In this document: piece by piece, positions 13,401-22,843 of the stretch
Layout of the letters: each line of letters begins with the position of its first letter
Numbering within the stretch: position 1 is the stretch's first letter
DNA from: Clavelina lepadiformis
Lineage: Eukaryota; Chordata; Ascidiacea; Aplousobranchia; Clavelinidae
Direction: 5' to 3'
Assembly (NCBI RefSeq): GCF_947623445.1
Contig: NC_135242.1
Span: forward strand, 23,250,001 to 23,314,000
Length of the DNA: 64,000 nucleotides
Notes under the pieces: model-generated
What the model was told of the DNA's origin: nothing
Seen by the model: the letters and a program-made list of their open reading frames with translations, nothing else
Database searches by the model: none
Program-made: the position numbers and the translations under genes

Positions 13401-13551
13401 GAACAATGACAGCAAACTGCCTTGTTCTGGCATGGTGGCGACTCGTAGCAGTAAAATTATTTTGGAAAAATTGATGAAGTGTTAATTGCTCTAAAACTTC
13501 AATTTTTTTTTCTTAGATTCATCTCAACGTAAAACTCATGACGAATTCTAA
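1476..13551 (+). CDS. UGGT1: UDP-glucose:glycoprotein glucosyltransferase, ER folding sensor
   Basis: The enzyme reglucosylates N-glycans on misfolded glycoproteins in the ER lumen so that they re-enter the calnexin/calreticulin cycle. About 30 exons can be joined in phase and align with human UGGT1 along its length. It opens with a signal peptide ([20 protein letters not shown]) and the ASEFLAEES block. Thioredoxin-like domains follow, and then beta-sandwich segments such as [12 protein letters not shown]. The GT24 catalytic domain lies at about 11.4-13.2 kb; its DxD metal site is in [15 protein letters not shown] (exon from 12142), followed by [13 protein letters not shown] and [15 protein letters not shown]. 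Early exons include 1476-1603, 1901-2120, 2409-2562, 2720-2884, 3030-3095, 3197-3384, 3625-3710 and 3787-3847. Two alternative 89-nt exons (4287-4375 and 4637-4725) encode the same segment. The last exon ends KTHDEF, a variant of the usual HDEL/REEL tail. I see one UGGT only, so UGGT1 versus UGGT2 is not meaningful here. Confidence 0.97.
4287..4375 (+). CDS. UGGT1: UGGT alternative exon a (conserved version)
   Basis: This exon runs from a weak acceptor (TCGTAG) to a GTAAGG donor, is 89 nt long, begins in phase 0 and leaves two bases. It encodes [20 protein letters not shown] followed by [10 protein letters not shown]. This matches the human UGGT1 segment that contains LQPGDSALFINGLHMDLD (shared GDS, LF, NG and DLD). 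It can be spliced from the exon ending at 3847 and into the exon starting at 4949 without a frameshift. It is part of the parent gene and is listed separately because a second exon encodes the same segment. Confidence 0.75.
4637..4725 (+). CDS. UGGT1: UGGT alternative exon b (diverged version)
   Basis: This exon has a strong acceptor (AATTTTTAG) and a GTGAGT donor. It is exactly 89 nt long with the same phases as exon a. It encodes [20 protein letters not shown] followed by [10 protein letters not shown], which aligns over the same 30 residues but lacks the GDS and NG signatures. Because 89 is not a multiple of three, including both exons would shift the frame of the rest of UGGT, so only one can be used per productive transcript. 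Confidence 0.72.
8290..8360. repeat. Short degenerate tandem repeat in a UGGT intron
   Basis: The unit GTTAACGAATAGRTAGTTAACAG is repeated imperfectly about twice between roughly 8310 and 8356. It lies in the intron after the exon encoding [10 protein letters not shown]. It is a minor local duplication with no apparent function. Confidence 0.5.
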
Positions 13552-14183
13552 TTAAAATCTCCAAATGAAATCCTTCGTTGCAGTTCCTATGCACTTTGCA
13601 CTGTACTGATTGTGTTTGCCAAGGAATGTTTTAGACAAAACGCTTGTCTTTTTACTTTCGACGAACTAGCTCGCTTTTTTTTGTCATTTAGAAAATTACC
13701 GGGTACATGTCAGTCAGAGTGTAGTGAAGTACCATTGTGAAGCTGACTACCAGTTCCCTGGCTACTTATTTAATACCGATAAATATCCTTATTTAGGGAT
13801 AATTAGATGAATAAGTTACTCTGTGGTGTGTGACCAACTTCATCTGAAAACAAGTAATTGAAAAAAGTACCCTATGACAGGTAACTGAATTCATGTTTTG
13901 AATAAGTAACCAGGAAACCGGTAACCAGGACATTTCTGTAGTCAGTCGAGACCAACTCAAGCATTAACATTCCAGTTTGGTTAGCAATGCTGATTTTAGT
14001 TAAAGTGCTTACGGGTTGACTACACGTGCAATAAAAATCCATATAATCTAGTTCCTCGTTCTGCCGAGTAACGCAGAAGTTGCAAAAGTCCAAACATGTT
14101 TCTGTACAACTCGCAAGGTCTCTTCACCAAATCAGGGTGACGAATATGTTTCAAAATTGAAAAAACAGCAGGATTTTGTTAGG
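13552..14183. other. Intergenic region downstream of UGGT
   Basis: No gene is supported here. An ATTAAA that could act as a weak poly(A) signal overlaps the UGGT stop region. An imperfect inverted repeat at 13748-13923 is listed separately. The rest is AT-rich with scattered stops in all frames. Confidence 0.5.
13748..13923. repeat. Small foldback (imperfect inverted repeat)
   Basis: The left arm at 13748-13773 (TACCAGTTCCCTGGCTACTT...) pairs with the reverse complement of the right arm at 13898-13923 (TACCGGTTTCCTGGTTACTT...) at about 22 of 26 positions, across a spacer of roughly 125 bases. The size and shape suit an old MITE or foldback element. No clear target-site duplication was found, so the family is unknown. 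Confidence 0.5.
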
Positions 14184-14330
14184 TTCGTGCACACTTAAAG
14201 ATATTTCTGAGCACACTAAATTATTACTTCGGGAACTAAGCTGCGGAAGTGACGTACTTGTCTGCCGCAGTGATAAGTGCGGGAAAGGTGGATTGCAACA
14301 AGTAGCCGCTGTGCTTCCACATTTTATTAG
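14184..14330 (+). other. Orphan exon-like open segment
   Basis: This GC-richer segment lies between an acceptor-like site (TTTTGTTAG) and a consensus donor (GTAAGT at 14331). The plus frame stays open across it and reads ...CTLKDISEHTKLLLRELSCG and then SDVLVCRSDKCGKGG, continuing open past the donor to 14430. The Cys/Lys-rich content and splice sites resemble a real exon, but I recognise no family and see no partner exons nearby. It could be a captured gene fragment, part of a decayed transposon, or chance. Confidence 0.3.
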
Positions 14331-14555
14331 TAAGTGTACGCCCGTAGATGTGCTTTCTCCTGCGCGAACCCGCTGTGTTCGGCGAAATGCAATTGAGCAA
14401 ACCACGAACAACAAGAGCGTTATTTATTAAAGTAATTGGAGCAGAGATAAACAATAAAACAGCATAAATAAAAAGCTGATGGATGTATAATTACAATTTC
14501 AACACAAATAGAATAAAGCATTACACATCAAGGATAGATGAACATGAGTAGCTAC

Positions 14556-15250
14556 CAGTGGTGGTCAAGGCAACCACATAAGTAACTATAGTAGAAGTAT
14601 TGTTCAACGTCTACTCCACTACAAATATGAAGTATTGCTGTTTGAAACTACTCAAGTAGGAAGTAGAAATTAGCACATTTTAAGCTACTAAGTAAGAAGT
14701 AGTTGCCGATATAAAATATGAGGTTGTGAAAGCACAAATTGCACGACCTTGCTGGCAGCAATACAACCAATGTTCCCTCTAATTTTTCACGAGTCTGAGC
14801 AAACACACTAACTCCCTGAGCGGTCCCTTGGACCACTGTGGGCAACATCAAACGTTCCACGTGCGCACTGCGGCCATTATTATGCGTTTATTTTATTTTC
14901 AATTCAGGTTGGATTTTTTTCTTATGCGCAGCACAGATTTTCTGTGCGCGGAGACAGTGTCAGCAGTGCGCAGCTTAGAGGGAACATTGAATACAACTGC
15001 AAGAAAATGCTGAATGAAGCTAAATAGTTTCAAACAGAATTTTGTCCTTTGTCAGAGAATTGTTACACGAAAATCATGCTGTATAGTGTATGCGAACGCT
15101 TTATGCAGATCTTGTTGCAAATGAAAATTATCTTTGAACTAAAACACTGACTGCTTTCTACTTGAGCATTTGGTAAACTTACTCAAGAGCGGAATTAGCC
15201 AAAGTAGAAGAAATCTACTTAGTAGACTATTTCTTTACTGACCACCACCA
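14556..15250. mobile_element. hAT-type MITE, outer copy
   Basis: This element of about 695 bp begins CAGTGGTGGTCA and ends TGACCACCACCA, which are inverted at 10 of 12 positions. It is flanked by near-identical 8-bp duplications, GTAGCTAC (14548-14555) and GTAGCTGC (15251-15258). Eight-base duplications and CAG-type ends are typical of hAT elements. It encodes no transposase, so it is non-autonomous. A second MITE is inserted within it at 14768-14989. Confidence 0.82.
14768..14989. mobile_element. hAT-type MITE, nested copy
   Basis: This 222-bp element has perfect 15-bp terminal inverted repeats (CAATGTTCCCTCTAA). It is flanked by a perfect 8-bp duplication, AATACAAC, at 14760-14767 and 14990-14997. 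It lies inside the larger MITE, so it inserted later; its perfect ends agree with a younger age. It has no coding capacity and presumably depends on a hAT transposase elsewhere. Confidence 0.92.
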
Positions 15251-15258
15251 GTAGCTGC

Positions 15259-16047
15259 AACACAAAAGTTGATGTGAGGTTAGGAATTGAAGTGTCTAAA
15301 GTTATCCTGATGGATACAAAGGTTTTCCTAAATTGAATAAATAAATGTTCTTGCTGCTTATTAACTTCGGTTAGCAACCATTACAACAGAAGCGACACTC
15401 ATTTAAAAGCAATGCAATATCTTAGGAACACCTTGAAACTGTGTTAATTGCAACACAATGCACACATATTTTCACAATATTACAATTGCATGATTAATGG
15501 AAATTATTGCACTAAGATGGATGTAAAATTAAATTGAAATTGGTTGAAACATTTCATACAAAATAATACTTTGGCACAATCAAGCAGAAAAGCTTAAAAT
15601 TGTCTTAAAGCACACGGCTTGCCCTTTTACCCACCAGTCAGAAGGCGAACGAGAAAGTGCCTACGTCATACTACGCTCTAGTGATTTTGAACTTGAGCAC
15701 ACAAAGCGTGGTAGAGTCTTTTAACCACCATTCACAAGGCGAATGAGAGAATGTCGCCTTGTGAATGGTGGGTTAAAGGCTTTAGTTTTGCAAACACAGT
15801 GACGGTAGATTTCCATGACAACGGGTAAAGAATGCAAATTAGTAATAAAATCAACTGTATGAAGCAAATAAATAGACAACTTAAGAGCAAGGCAACCAGC
15901 AAAGTTTTTACTGCAACTGTCAATCACTAAATGGGCTTGATTGACTTTAAGCTAATTTGAACAGAAAGCAAGCACCAACAGACGTGGTGTGGCTTTGTAA
16001 ATTTATGGAACGATTTTATAGACAGGCAATTTGAGTCGAAGGCGCTT
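15259..16047. other. Intergenic region before the ACSS3 3' end
   Basis: No gene is visible. The region holds the strong hairpin at 15721-15776 and a degenerate copy of its left arm at about 15625-15661. It probably includes the ACSS3 3' UTR, which is transcribed leftward. Confidence 0.5.
15721..15776. repeat. Near-perfect hairpin
   Basis: The arm at 15721-15742 (TTAACCACCATTCACAAGGC...) is inverted at 15754-15776 with a single-base bulge and an 11-base loop (ATGAGAGAATG). A degenerate direct copy of the left arm and loop lies about 95 bases upstream (ACCCACCAGTCAGAAGGCGA). It may be the tip of a foldback element or a structured 3' UTR segment of ACSS3. Confidence 0.65.
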
Positions 16048-19000
16048 TTATCTCATTTTATCGTTGTACAATTTCATTGCTTCTTCTAACTCAGGATAGA
16101 CTGTGTCGTCTTCTATCGTTGGAGTGACCTAAAGGAAAGGAAATTGACAGTTTTCAGATGGTGGCGAGAGTAACAAAAGTTTAGACTTCAACAGGCTTCA
16201 TATCGTAGCCTGATAATTTTATTCGTAAATGGTTAAAGAATCTTGTTTTAACCATCAAGTACTTTTTCGAAATATGCGTGATTTTTCTTGAAAAATTTAA
16301 AAATCTCAACTCTCAATCTTTACGTTTTAACCAGAACTAACCTTGTAAGGTTTCCCATTGCAAATCGCCTGCAGGGTATTTCTAGGGGTTTTCCCTGAAC
16401 GCGTTTTCGGAAGCCGCGGAACAAACACTGCGTCCCTGAATGCGGCAACAGGCCCGATCTCCGAGCGTACAAGAGAAACTACATCAGTGAGCAGTAGAGG
16501 CAGGTCCAATTTATCTGCAGTTACAGGAAGAATATCATTCCTTTAGCCAACTTCAACTACACAACAAAATGACAGGAACCTCTGGTTGAGTAGCTTTTAA
16601 ACACTACTAACTGCAAAACTAAAATGTTATCATATGAAAAAATCTTTCTCGCACGTAGAGGCTGAATGAACTGCACCTGGTTTGGGAACGATAAACGCAA
16701 ATGGGATCGACCCTTTAACTTTGTCATCTTTGGCGACGACTGCACTTTCAAGAACGCCGTCGTGGTTGGTAATCACCTATTACAACAATTCTTAATAAAA
16801 TTAACTCTGACAAAGTGTCCTTGATCAGTGCTTCTCTACCAATGGACTGCGAAGCTATTTATGGACCACGATGCTAGGAATGTTAGAGTAGAAAAAGCGA
16901 ATACTGTGGAACCTGACGGCGGTAACATTTTTGAAAAAGACAACATATTTTTAACTCATTTGTATAAACTGACTAAACAAGATTTTTCAGAAAATTTAGT
17001 TATCATACTTATTGGCCATGGGCCGCAAAACTAAAACGGTCAGTAAAATTAAGCAGCCAGTTGGACAAGGTTGAGAAGCAATGGCCTAAACAATGGGACA
17101 GAAAGTAGACCAGGAACATGATGGGGCAGCTCTTCCCATATGTCAACTATTTCTAAGAAAATCTACAACTCAACCACAGCAAGTATAAACAGAAAACATC
17201 ACGGTGTGTATCAACCTCTTCGATATGTCCGCAAGATAAACGATGTCCGGCTACATTAATGACATCATCAGTCCGTGACATCACAGAGACATAACCTTCC
17301 TCGTCCTGGATGCCGGCGTCCATTGTGTCATAGTAACCCTGGCAACGAAAATAAACTGTCAGGAAATAATGTGATCCTAAGTCAATCGGAATAAAACAGC
17401 ACAAGTCTTAAACATCTGATATTGAGAGGGTATTCATGGAAACAACCTAAAAAAATAACCTTCCAATATGTTGATATTCTACACAATCAATACCCATGTA
17501 GCTTACCTTGTACTTTGTGAAGTAGGCGTTTCTGAACCGGTCGTCATTCTCCCAAAGTGTGAGAAATGATCCAAGCGGCAACGGCAACTTCACGACGATA
17601 TTTCCCAACTGTCCACGAGGGACTTCACTGCCGTTGTCATCAACAATTCGCACTGAATTGGATTAAGTTTGTTAGTAATTGACCTGCAACTGCCAGGGGA
17701 TGACGTGGCAAGAAATACTCACGATCCCACCCTGGAACAGGAAGGCCGGCGCAACCATCAGGCGGGTCATGTCTGTTGCCAAGGCCCACACAAGAAGCGG
17801 TGATAGCATGCCCAGTCTCCGTCTGCCACCAATGGTCCAAAACTGGGACTTTAAACGCTTTTCGTGACCAATAGAGGGTGTCAGTGTCACAACGCTCCCC
17901 GGCAACGAAGAGCGTTCTTAAGCTGAAAACAACTTTTGTGAGCGGTTGGAAAAGTTTAGAACTGAAACTGGCTCTCAAAATTTATCGAAGAAAATTTTAT
18001 AAAATAATTGTCAGAATGCAATGAAAGCTCTATGAACTTCATCAAATCCACAACAAACTGAAACAATACAGTCGGATCTTTAATTCACCTGGAAATGTCA
18101 AATTGTTTTGCAAAATCTGCATTTGGGTCTTCACGCTTGATTGAACGCAAAGCTGTGGGGGCAACAAACAGTGCTGCCACCTGGTGGTCTTTTATTACAC
18201 GAAAAAATGTGGAAGCATCTGGGGTGCCAACTGGTTTGCCCTAAAATAACATAAATTTCAACAACAGAATAATCTTTCAGTGTCAATCTGCCACCATGCA
18301 TGCAGTTGTATTATTCTATTACATCAACTACCTACTTATCGCAACAGTAAATCCGTGCGAAAATTTTTCAACAATCGACAATAAACATGCATAATTGTAA
18401 AGTCAGTTTTCAACTAATTATTTTTACTCTATTCAATGTCAAGCCACAACAATGATGAACAAAGCAAGCCACGAACTCATCTAAGCCAGTCTTATTCCAT
18501 GCCAACAAATGTAGCTACTTTGACTTGACATTCCGATGTTATTTCAAAGTCATTACAAGCACCACGACATGATCAAGGTCATGCAAATTATCACCTCAAA
18601 AAGAATTGATTGTGACCCTTGCAATAACGGAGCGTACGAGCCGTATGAGTGGCCGACAGCCCAACCTAAGTCAGCCGCTGCCCAAAAAACCTAAGTTAAA
18701 ATTTACAGAAATTTAATTTGGCACCACAAATTTCTAAAATTTCGAACCTCAAACATTAGGGTTGTGTTTCCGTGGACCAGTGGAGCATGACAAATGTAAG
18801 AGTGTCCAACGATCCAACCAAGATCGGAAGCCGACCAAAAGACCTTCATTCAAAACTTACAAGTTCTAAACTCATATTGAGTACAGTTAAGATTGAAGCG
18901 AGCTGGCTAAACATACCAGCACTATGCTTGACAACATGCAAGACAGGCAGAGGACTTTTGCAGAGAAGTTTCTGTCCATTTTTAAGTATGCAAGAGTGGT

Positions 19001-20711
19001 TTTAAGATGTTTTCTGGGGGCTAAAACGGTGTTTTAAATTCTCTAATGACCTCTCAAAACTTATAGTTTTGCAACTACAGCAGAAATAAGAAGTTTGACT
19101 TTAAAGTGTAATAGTTGGGATCTGTTGAAATTTCTTAGCAGTAAGCAAAGTTAACTTTAAGAAAATCCTGTGTAAAATGGTGAAGGGGCAGCTCTATTTT
19201 GTCAACTATAGTGAAAAAGACTTGAAAACATCAATGTTAAAAACTTTAAATTGATTACCAACCTCGCCTGGATCCATGCCATATATGGCCTTCATACTCC
19301 AATGCAGGACAACAGAGTGGCCGGCAGTTGGACGAACGACTGCTTTCGGGACACCTGTTGTGCCGGAGGTGTAGAGGAGATACATCGGGTGATTTGATTC
19401 GACTGGAACACAATCGTGCCACCTTTCTCTTGATATTACATCGTCCCAGTCAAGGTCGCGACCTTTTAACAAAGCACCTCTGTCCTATGTGTGCAAGACA
19501 ATGATACAAATCAGAGTCAGATTTTAAATCACTGGAAATAATAATACATCCTATTACATATTTCTTAGTTGAATTTGTATATGCTTAAACATATTTGTGC
19601 ATTTTACCAAGTTGGGACGCTGATAAACGATGGTTTTAAGTGGCTTGTGCTGTGCAAGTTCGATCGCCTGGTCAAGCATCGGTTTATAATGGACAATTCG
19701 AGAAGGTTCAACGCCACAGCTGGCAGATATAATAACCCTGAAGTAAAGAAGCTCATTATCATCTATGTATAAACACACGCTGATGTCAAAAAGCTATCGA
19801 ACAGTGACAGAATCATCTTTCAACTCACTTTGGTTTACAATTGTCCATTCTCACTGACAACTCCTTAGCGGCGAAACCACCAAAGACGACAACATGAACA
19901 GCACCAATACGAACGGCCGCCAGCATCGCCACCACCGCCTGTCACAAACAATTAACATGTAAAGCCTACACCATTACAATGCCTACACCATGACAAACAA
20001 CTAACATTAATCAATTTATCACGTAAATACAACAGGATTAATTCAACACAACGACAGACCAGGGTTGTATAAAAAAATCTTATTCAATCGTTCACCTGCG
20101 GAATCATGGGCATATATATCATCACACGGTCTCCCTTCTTGACACCCATGTCTGAAAGCGCACCAGCTAAATGTGAAACCTGTGATGTTAAAAGAAGTCA
20201 ATTTAAAAGGAGCAAACAGCTGCAAAGGGTATGAATCAACCACCCTTGCACCTGTGTCTGCAGATCTTTGTAAGTCAACTTTGACGTAGAATTTGTGACG
20301 GGGCTATCGTGAACAATGGCAACCCTGTGTCCCGCCCCATCATCCACATGCCGGTCGATACAGTTGTAGCAGTGACTAATTTCACCCCCGGTGAACCTGA
20401 TAGGGTGATAAAGGCATTAGTAACTAAGCTTGCATAAAAAGTATTTTTATCTAACAAACAGCGTCTTTTTTTACAAGCTATATATCACAAATACATTGTA
20501 TGGTGAAAACAACTAACTGTGTTTTCTATAGTTCGGTCATAATTCTCACTATTCAAGTATTCTAACCATTTTGTAAATGGAGGGTTGGAATCGTCCAAAA
20601 CTTGATTCCACTTTTTGTGCCAGACCAGTTGACTCGCTGCCTCAGCCCAGTAATTGTCAGCTTCATGGATGCTTCGTCTATGGTGATCTTTGTATAACAG
20701 CTGCAACAATA
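16048..20711 (-). CDS. ACSS3: Acyl-CoA synthetase short-chain family member 3
   Basis: The family makes short-chain acyl-CoA, with propionate favoured in the vertebrate enzyme, and acts in the mitochondrial matrix. About 14 exons join in phase on the minus strand. In order, they encode [40 protein letters not shown], the adenylation motif [52 protein letters not shown] and the catalytic-lysine region [14 protein letters not shown]. The last exon is 16048-16128 and ends [11 protein letters not shown]. The most 5' exon I can support starts after an acceptor at about 20711 (LLYKDHHRR) and has no Met, so the first exon with the start and targeting peptide was not found. The family is certain, and ACSS3 is favoured over ACSS1/2 by the [14 protein letters not shown] and [12 protein letters not shown] blocks. 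Confidence 0.93.
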
Positions 20712-22104
20712 AACATCTTATTCAGAAGGCATGGGGCTAGCTGTATAGGACAACTCTTTCAATTATAAGTGTTTGAATATTAAGCTTTAGTATCAGTGTC
20801 AAAATTTGATTTTCTATTTTGAATATCGTCAACATTATAAGCTCACTACCTGCGCAGAAAACTGTAGGCCCCGTTTTGAACGCAAATTTGTCAACTTTGA
20901 AACTTGAATAAGTTTTCTGGATGCGAACGTTGATAAAGACATAATTAAATTTCATATGGGGATGATCACGTATAAACTGACTTTGATCTACTCAAGAATG
21001 ACAAATTAAAAAGTGACAATTCAACAAGGATTAGATGAGCAAGCAAGTAGATGTAAATCATTAATTTTTCATCACGACACTTCTCTACAAAGAGCAACAA
21101 GCACTTGAATAAAATCACTCATAAAGTAAAAGCAAAAGTATTTTACACGAATATAAGTGTTTTAATGATTCAATGAAAAAACATTACCGCAATAATACAA
21201 GAGATAAAAATACATCGACAACTGCAAATAAGAGTGCTATTATATTTAAATGCAAAAATATGGACTAAAAAAATAGGAACATATATCAGCAAACATTACA
21301 TTTATAACGGTTAATATCTAATAGTAAGTAGCATCTGCATGGATTATTTAGCTCAAATCTGTCACTGATAAATAATCGCAACTTAATTTCATCTTCTTAC
21401 AGGTCAATGCACCACTTATAACAGATAAATTTCATCATGTAACAATATTCCATAAATCAACGTGCATTAGAATGTAGAAAATCTTATGGCTACAATTATA
21501 AGCAAATAAAAATGTGAGCAATTGCACATTACTGCACTCATTCACTGTCACAGTGTGTGCCAAACATAGCAATAGATTTCAAAATTTATTCAAATTATAA
21601 ACGTTTGCTGCTTGAAATAAAGCACAAAATAAATGCTGCTGCATACAATAAAAATTTGATGAAACAAGAGAAATTTTGCGGCAAATTGTAGTTATGGACG
21701 ACAACGTGTAAATAAATTCCATTGGCATATTAAATTTTATCTGAAATAGTCGATCATCATAGTATATATGACAAATATGCATTAAAAGTTTAGCAAGTAA
21801 AATAGGTAGGCTGGTAGAATATACAGAATAGTCAATGCAACACCTATTATTTACATGCATTTTGGAAGAACAACATTTTTCATTGAAAACGTCTTGTTTT
21901 CATCAGAACGTAAATATAACGTAATCTACTTCAACTATAAATTTAGGAAGCCCAAATTAGTGACATGTAGAAATGTTAAGACACATAATTATAACACATT
22001 TATCTCAGCAATATCAATAAGGAAAACAAATGCGATTAGGTATATTTTAGCAGATAATCTTACTCTAAGTATAGATAATGAGGCTTGAATCCAACAGGAA
22101 ACAC
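20712..22104. other. ACSS3-RAB35 intergenic region and probable RAB35 3' UTR
   Basis: This very AT-rich stretch holds no supportable coding region. On the minus strand a possible poly(A) signal (AATAAA, plus-strand TTTATT) lies at 21585-21590 and would give RAB35 a 3' UTR of about 0.5 kb. The missing first exon of ACSS3 should lie in this interval or be supplied by trans-splicing. Confidence 0.45.
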
Positions 22105-22716
22105 TCAACAACAATCTCCTTTCTTTTTAGATTTTGTCTTTTTCGTGTGAAGGTTCACTCGATCGGCGTCTTGCTTGTCCAACAGGGATGTCTTCTTTTT
22201 TTGCAGAACCTGACGAGTTATCGCCACAAACATCTCCTCTACGTTTTTATTTTCTTTGGCACTTGTTTCAAACAATGATATGTTAATCTGCTCTGCAAAT
22301 GTTTCAGCATCTTCGGTCTCGACAACTTTCTTCTCTGGTTCGTCGTCTTTGTTTCCGACCAATATTCGATTCACCGAGTCACAATTCTGTTCGATTTCTT
22401 GCAGCCATCTCTTGACATTCACAAACGACTCAGCACGTTGTACGTCATAAACAACAATCACGCCGTGTGTTCCCCGGTAATAGGTTGAAGTGATCGTGCG
22501 AAATCGTTCCTGTCCTGCAGTGTCCCATATCTGTAACTTCACTTTTTCGCCATCAATCTCGATTGTTCGTAATTTGAAATCGACTCCGATTGTCGTTATA
22601 TAACTACCGGAAAAAGTGTTGTCGGCAAATCTCAGAAGTAAACTGCTTTTGCCAACACCACTGTCTCCAATTATCAACAATTTAAACAAATGATCATACG
22701 CCGCTGCACTGGCCAT
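22105..22716 (-). CDS. RAB35: Rab GTPase, Rab35 class
   Basis: This small GTPase controls endosomal recycling and cargo return to the plasma membrane. The 203-residue protein is a single exon. It shows the P-loop GDSGVGKS (residues 17-24), switch [12 protein letters not shown], the switch II motif [20 protein letters not shown]4 NKDD, G5 ETSAKEN, and a C-terminal Cys-Cys (KKGDCC) for double geranylgeranylation. The block [13 protein letters not shown] and the opening [13 protein letters not shown] are characteristic of Rab35 rather than Rab1 or Rab8. The neighbouring ACSS3 gene has many introns, so the uninterrupted coding region is notable. The start is the first ATG of the frame. Confidence 0.97.
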   Translation of the reverse strand: MASAAAYDHLFKLLIIGDSGVGKSSLLLRFADNTFSGSYITTIGVDFKLRTIEIDGEKVKLQIWDTAGQERFRTITSTYYRGTHGVIVVYDVQRAESFVNVKRWLQEIEQNCDSVNRILVGNKDDEPEKKVVETEDAETFAEQINISLFETSAKENKNVEEMFVAITRQVLQKKKTSLLDKQDADRVNLHTKKTKSKKKGDCC

Positions 22717-22843
22717 TAGTTTGATTACTTTCAGATAAATCCAAGAACGTTTACAGATGTTGTTTCAATGCAACAAACAGACAAACACAAATGGAATCAA
22801 ATGATCCAGAGTCTAAAATAGATCAGTTTTAAATCATCTGCAA

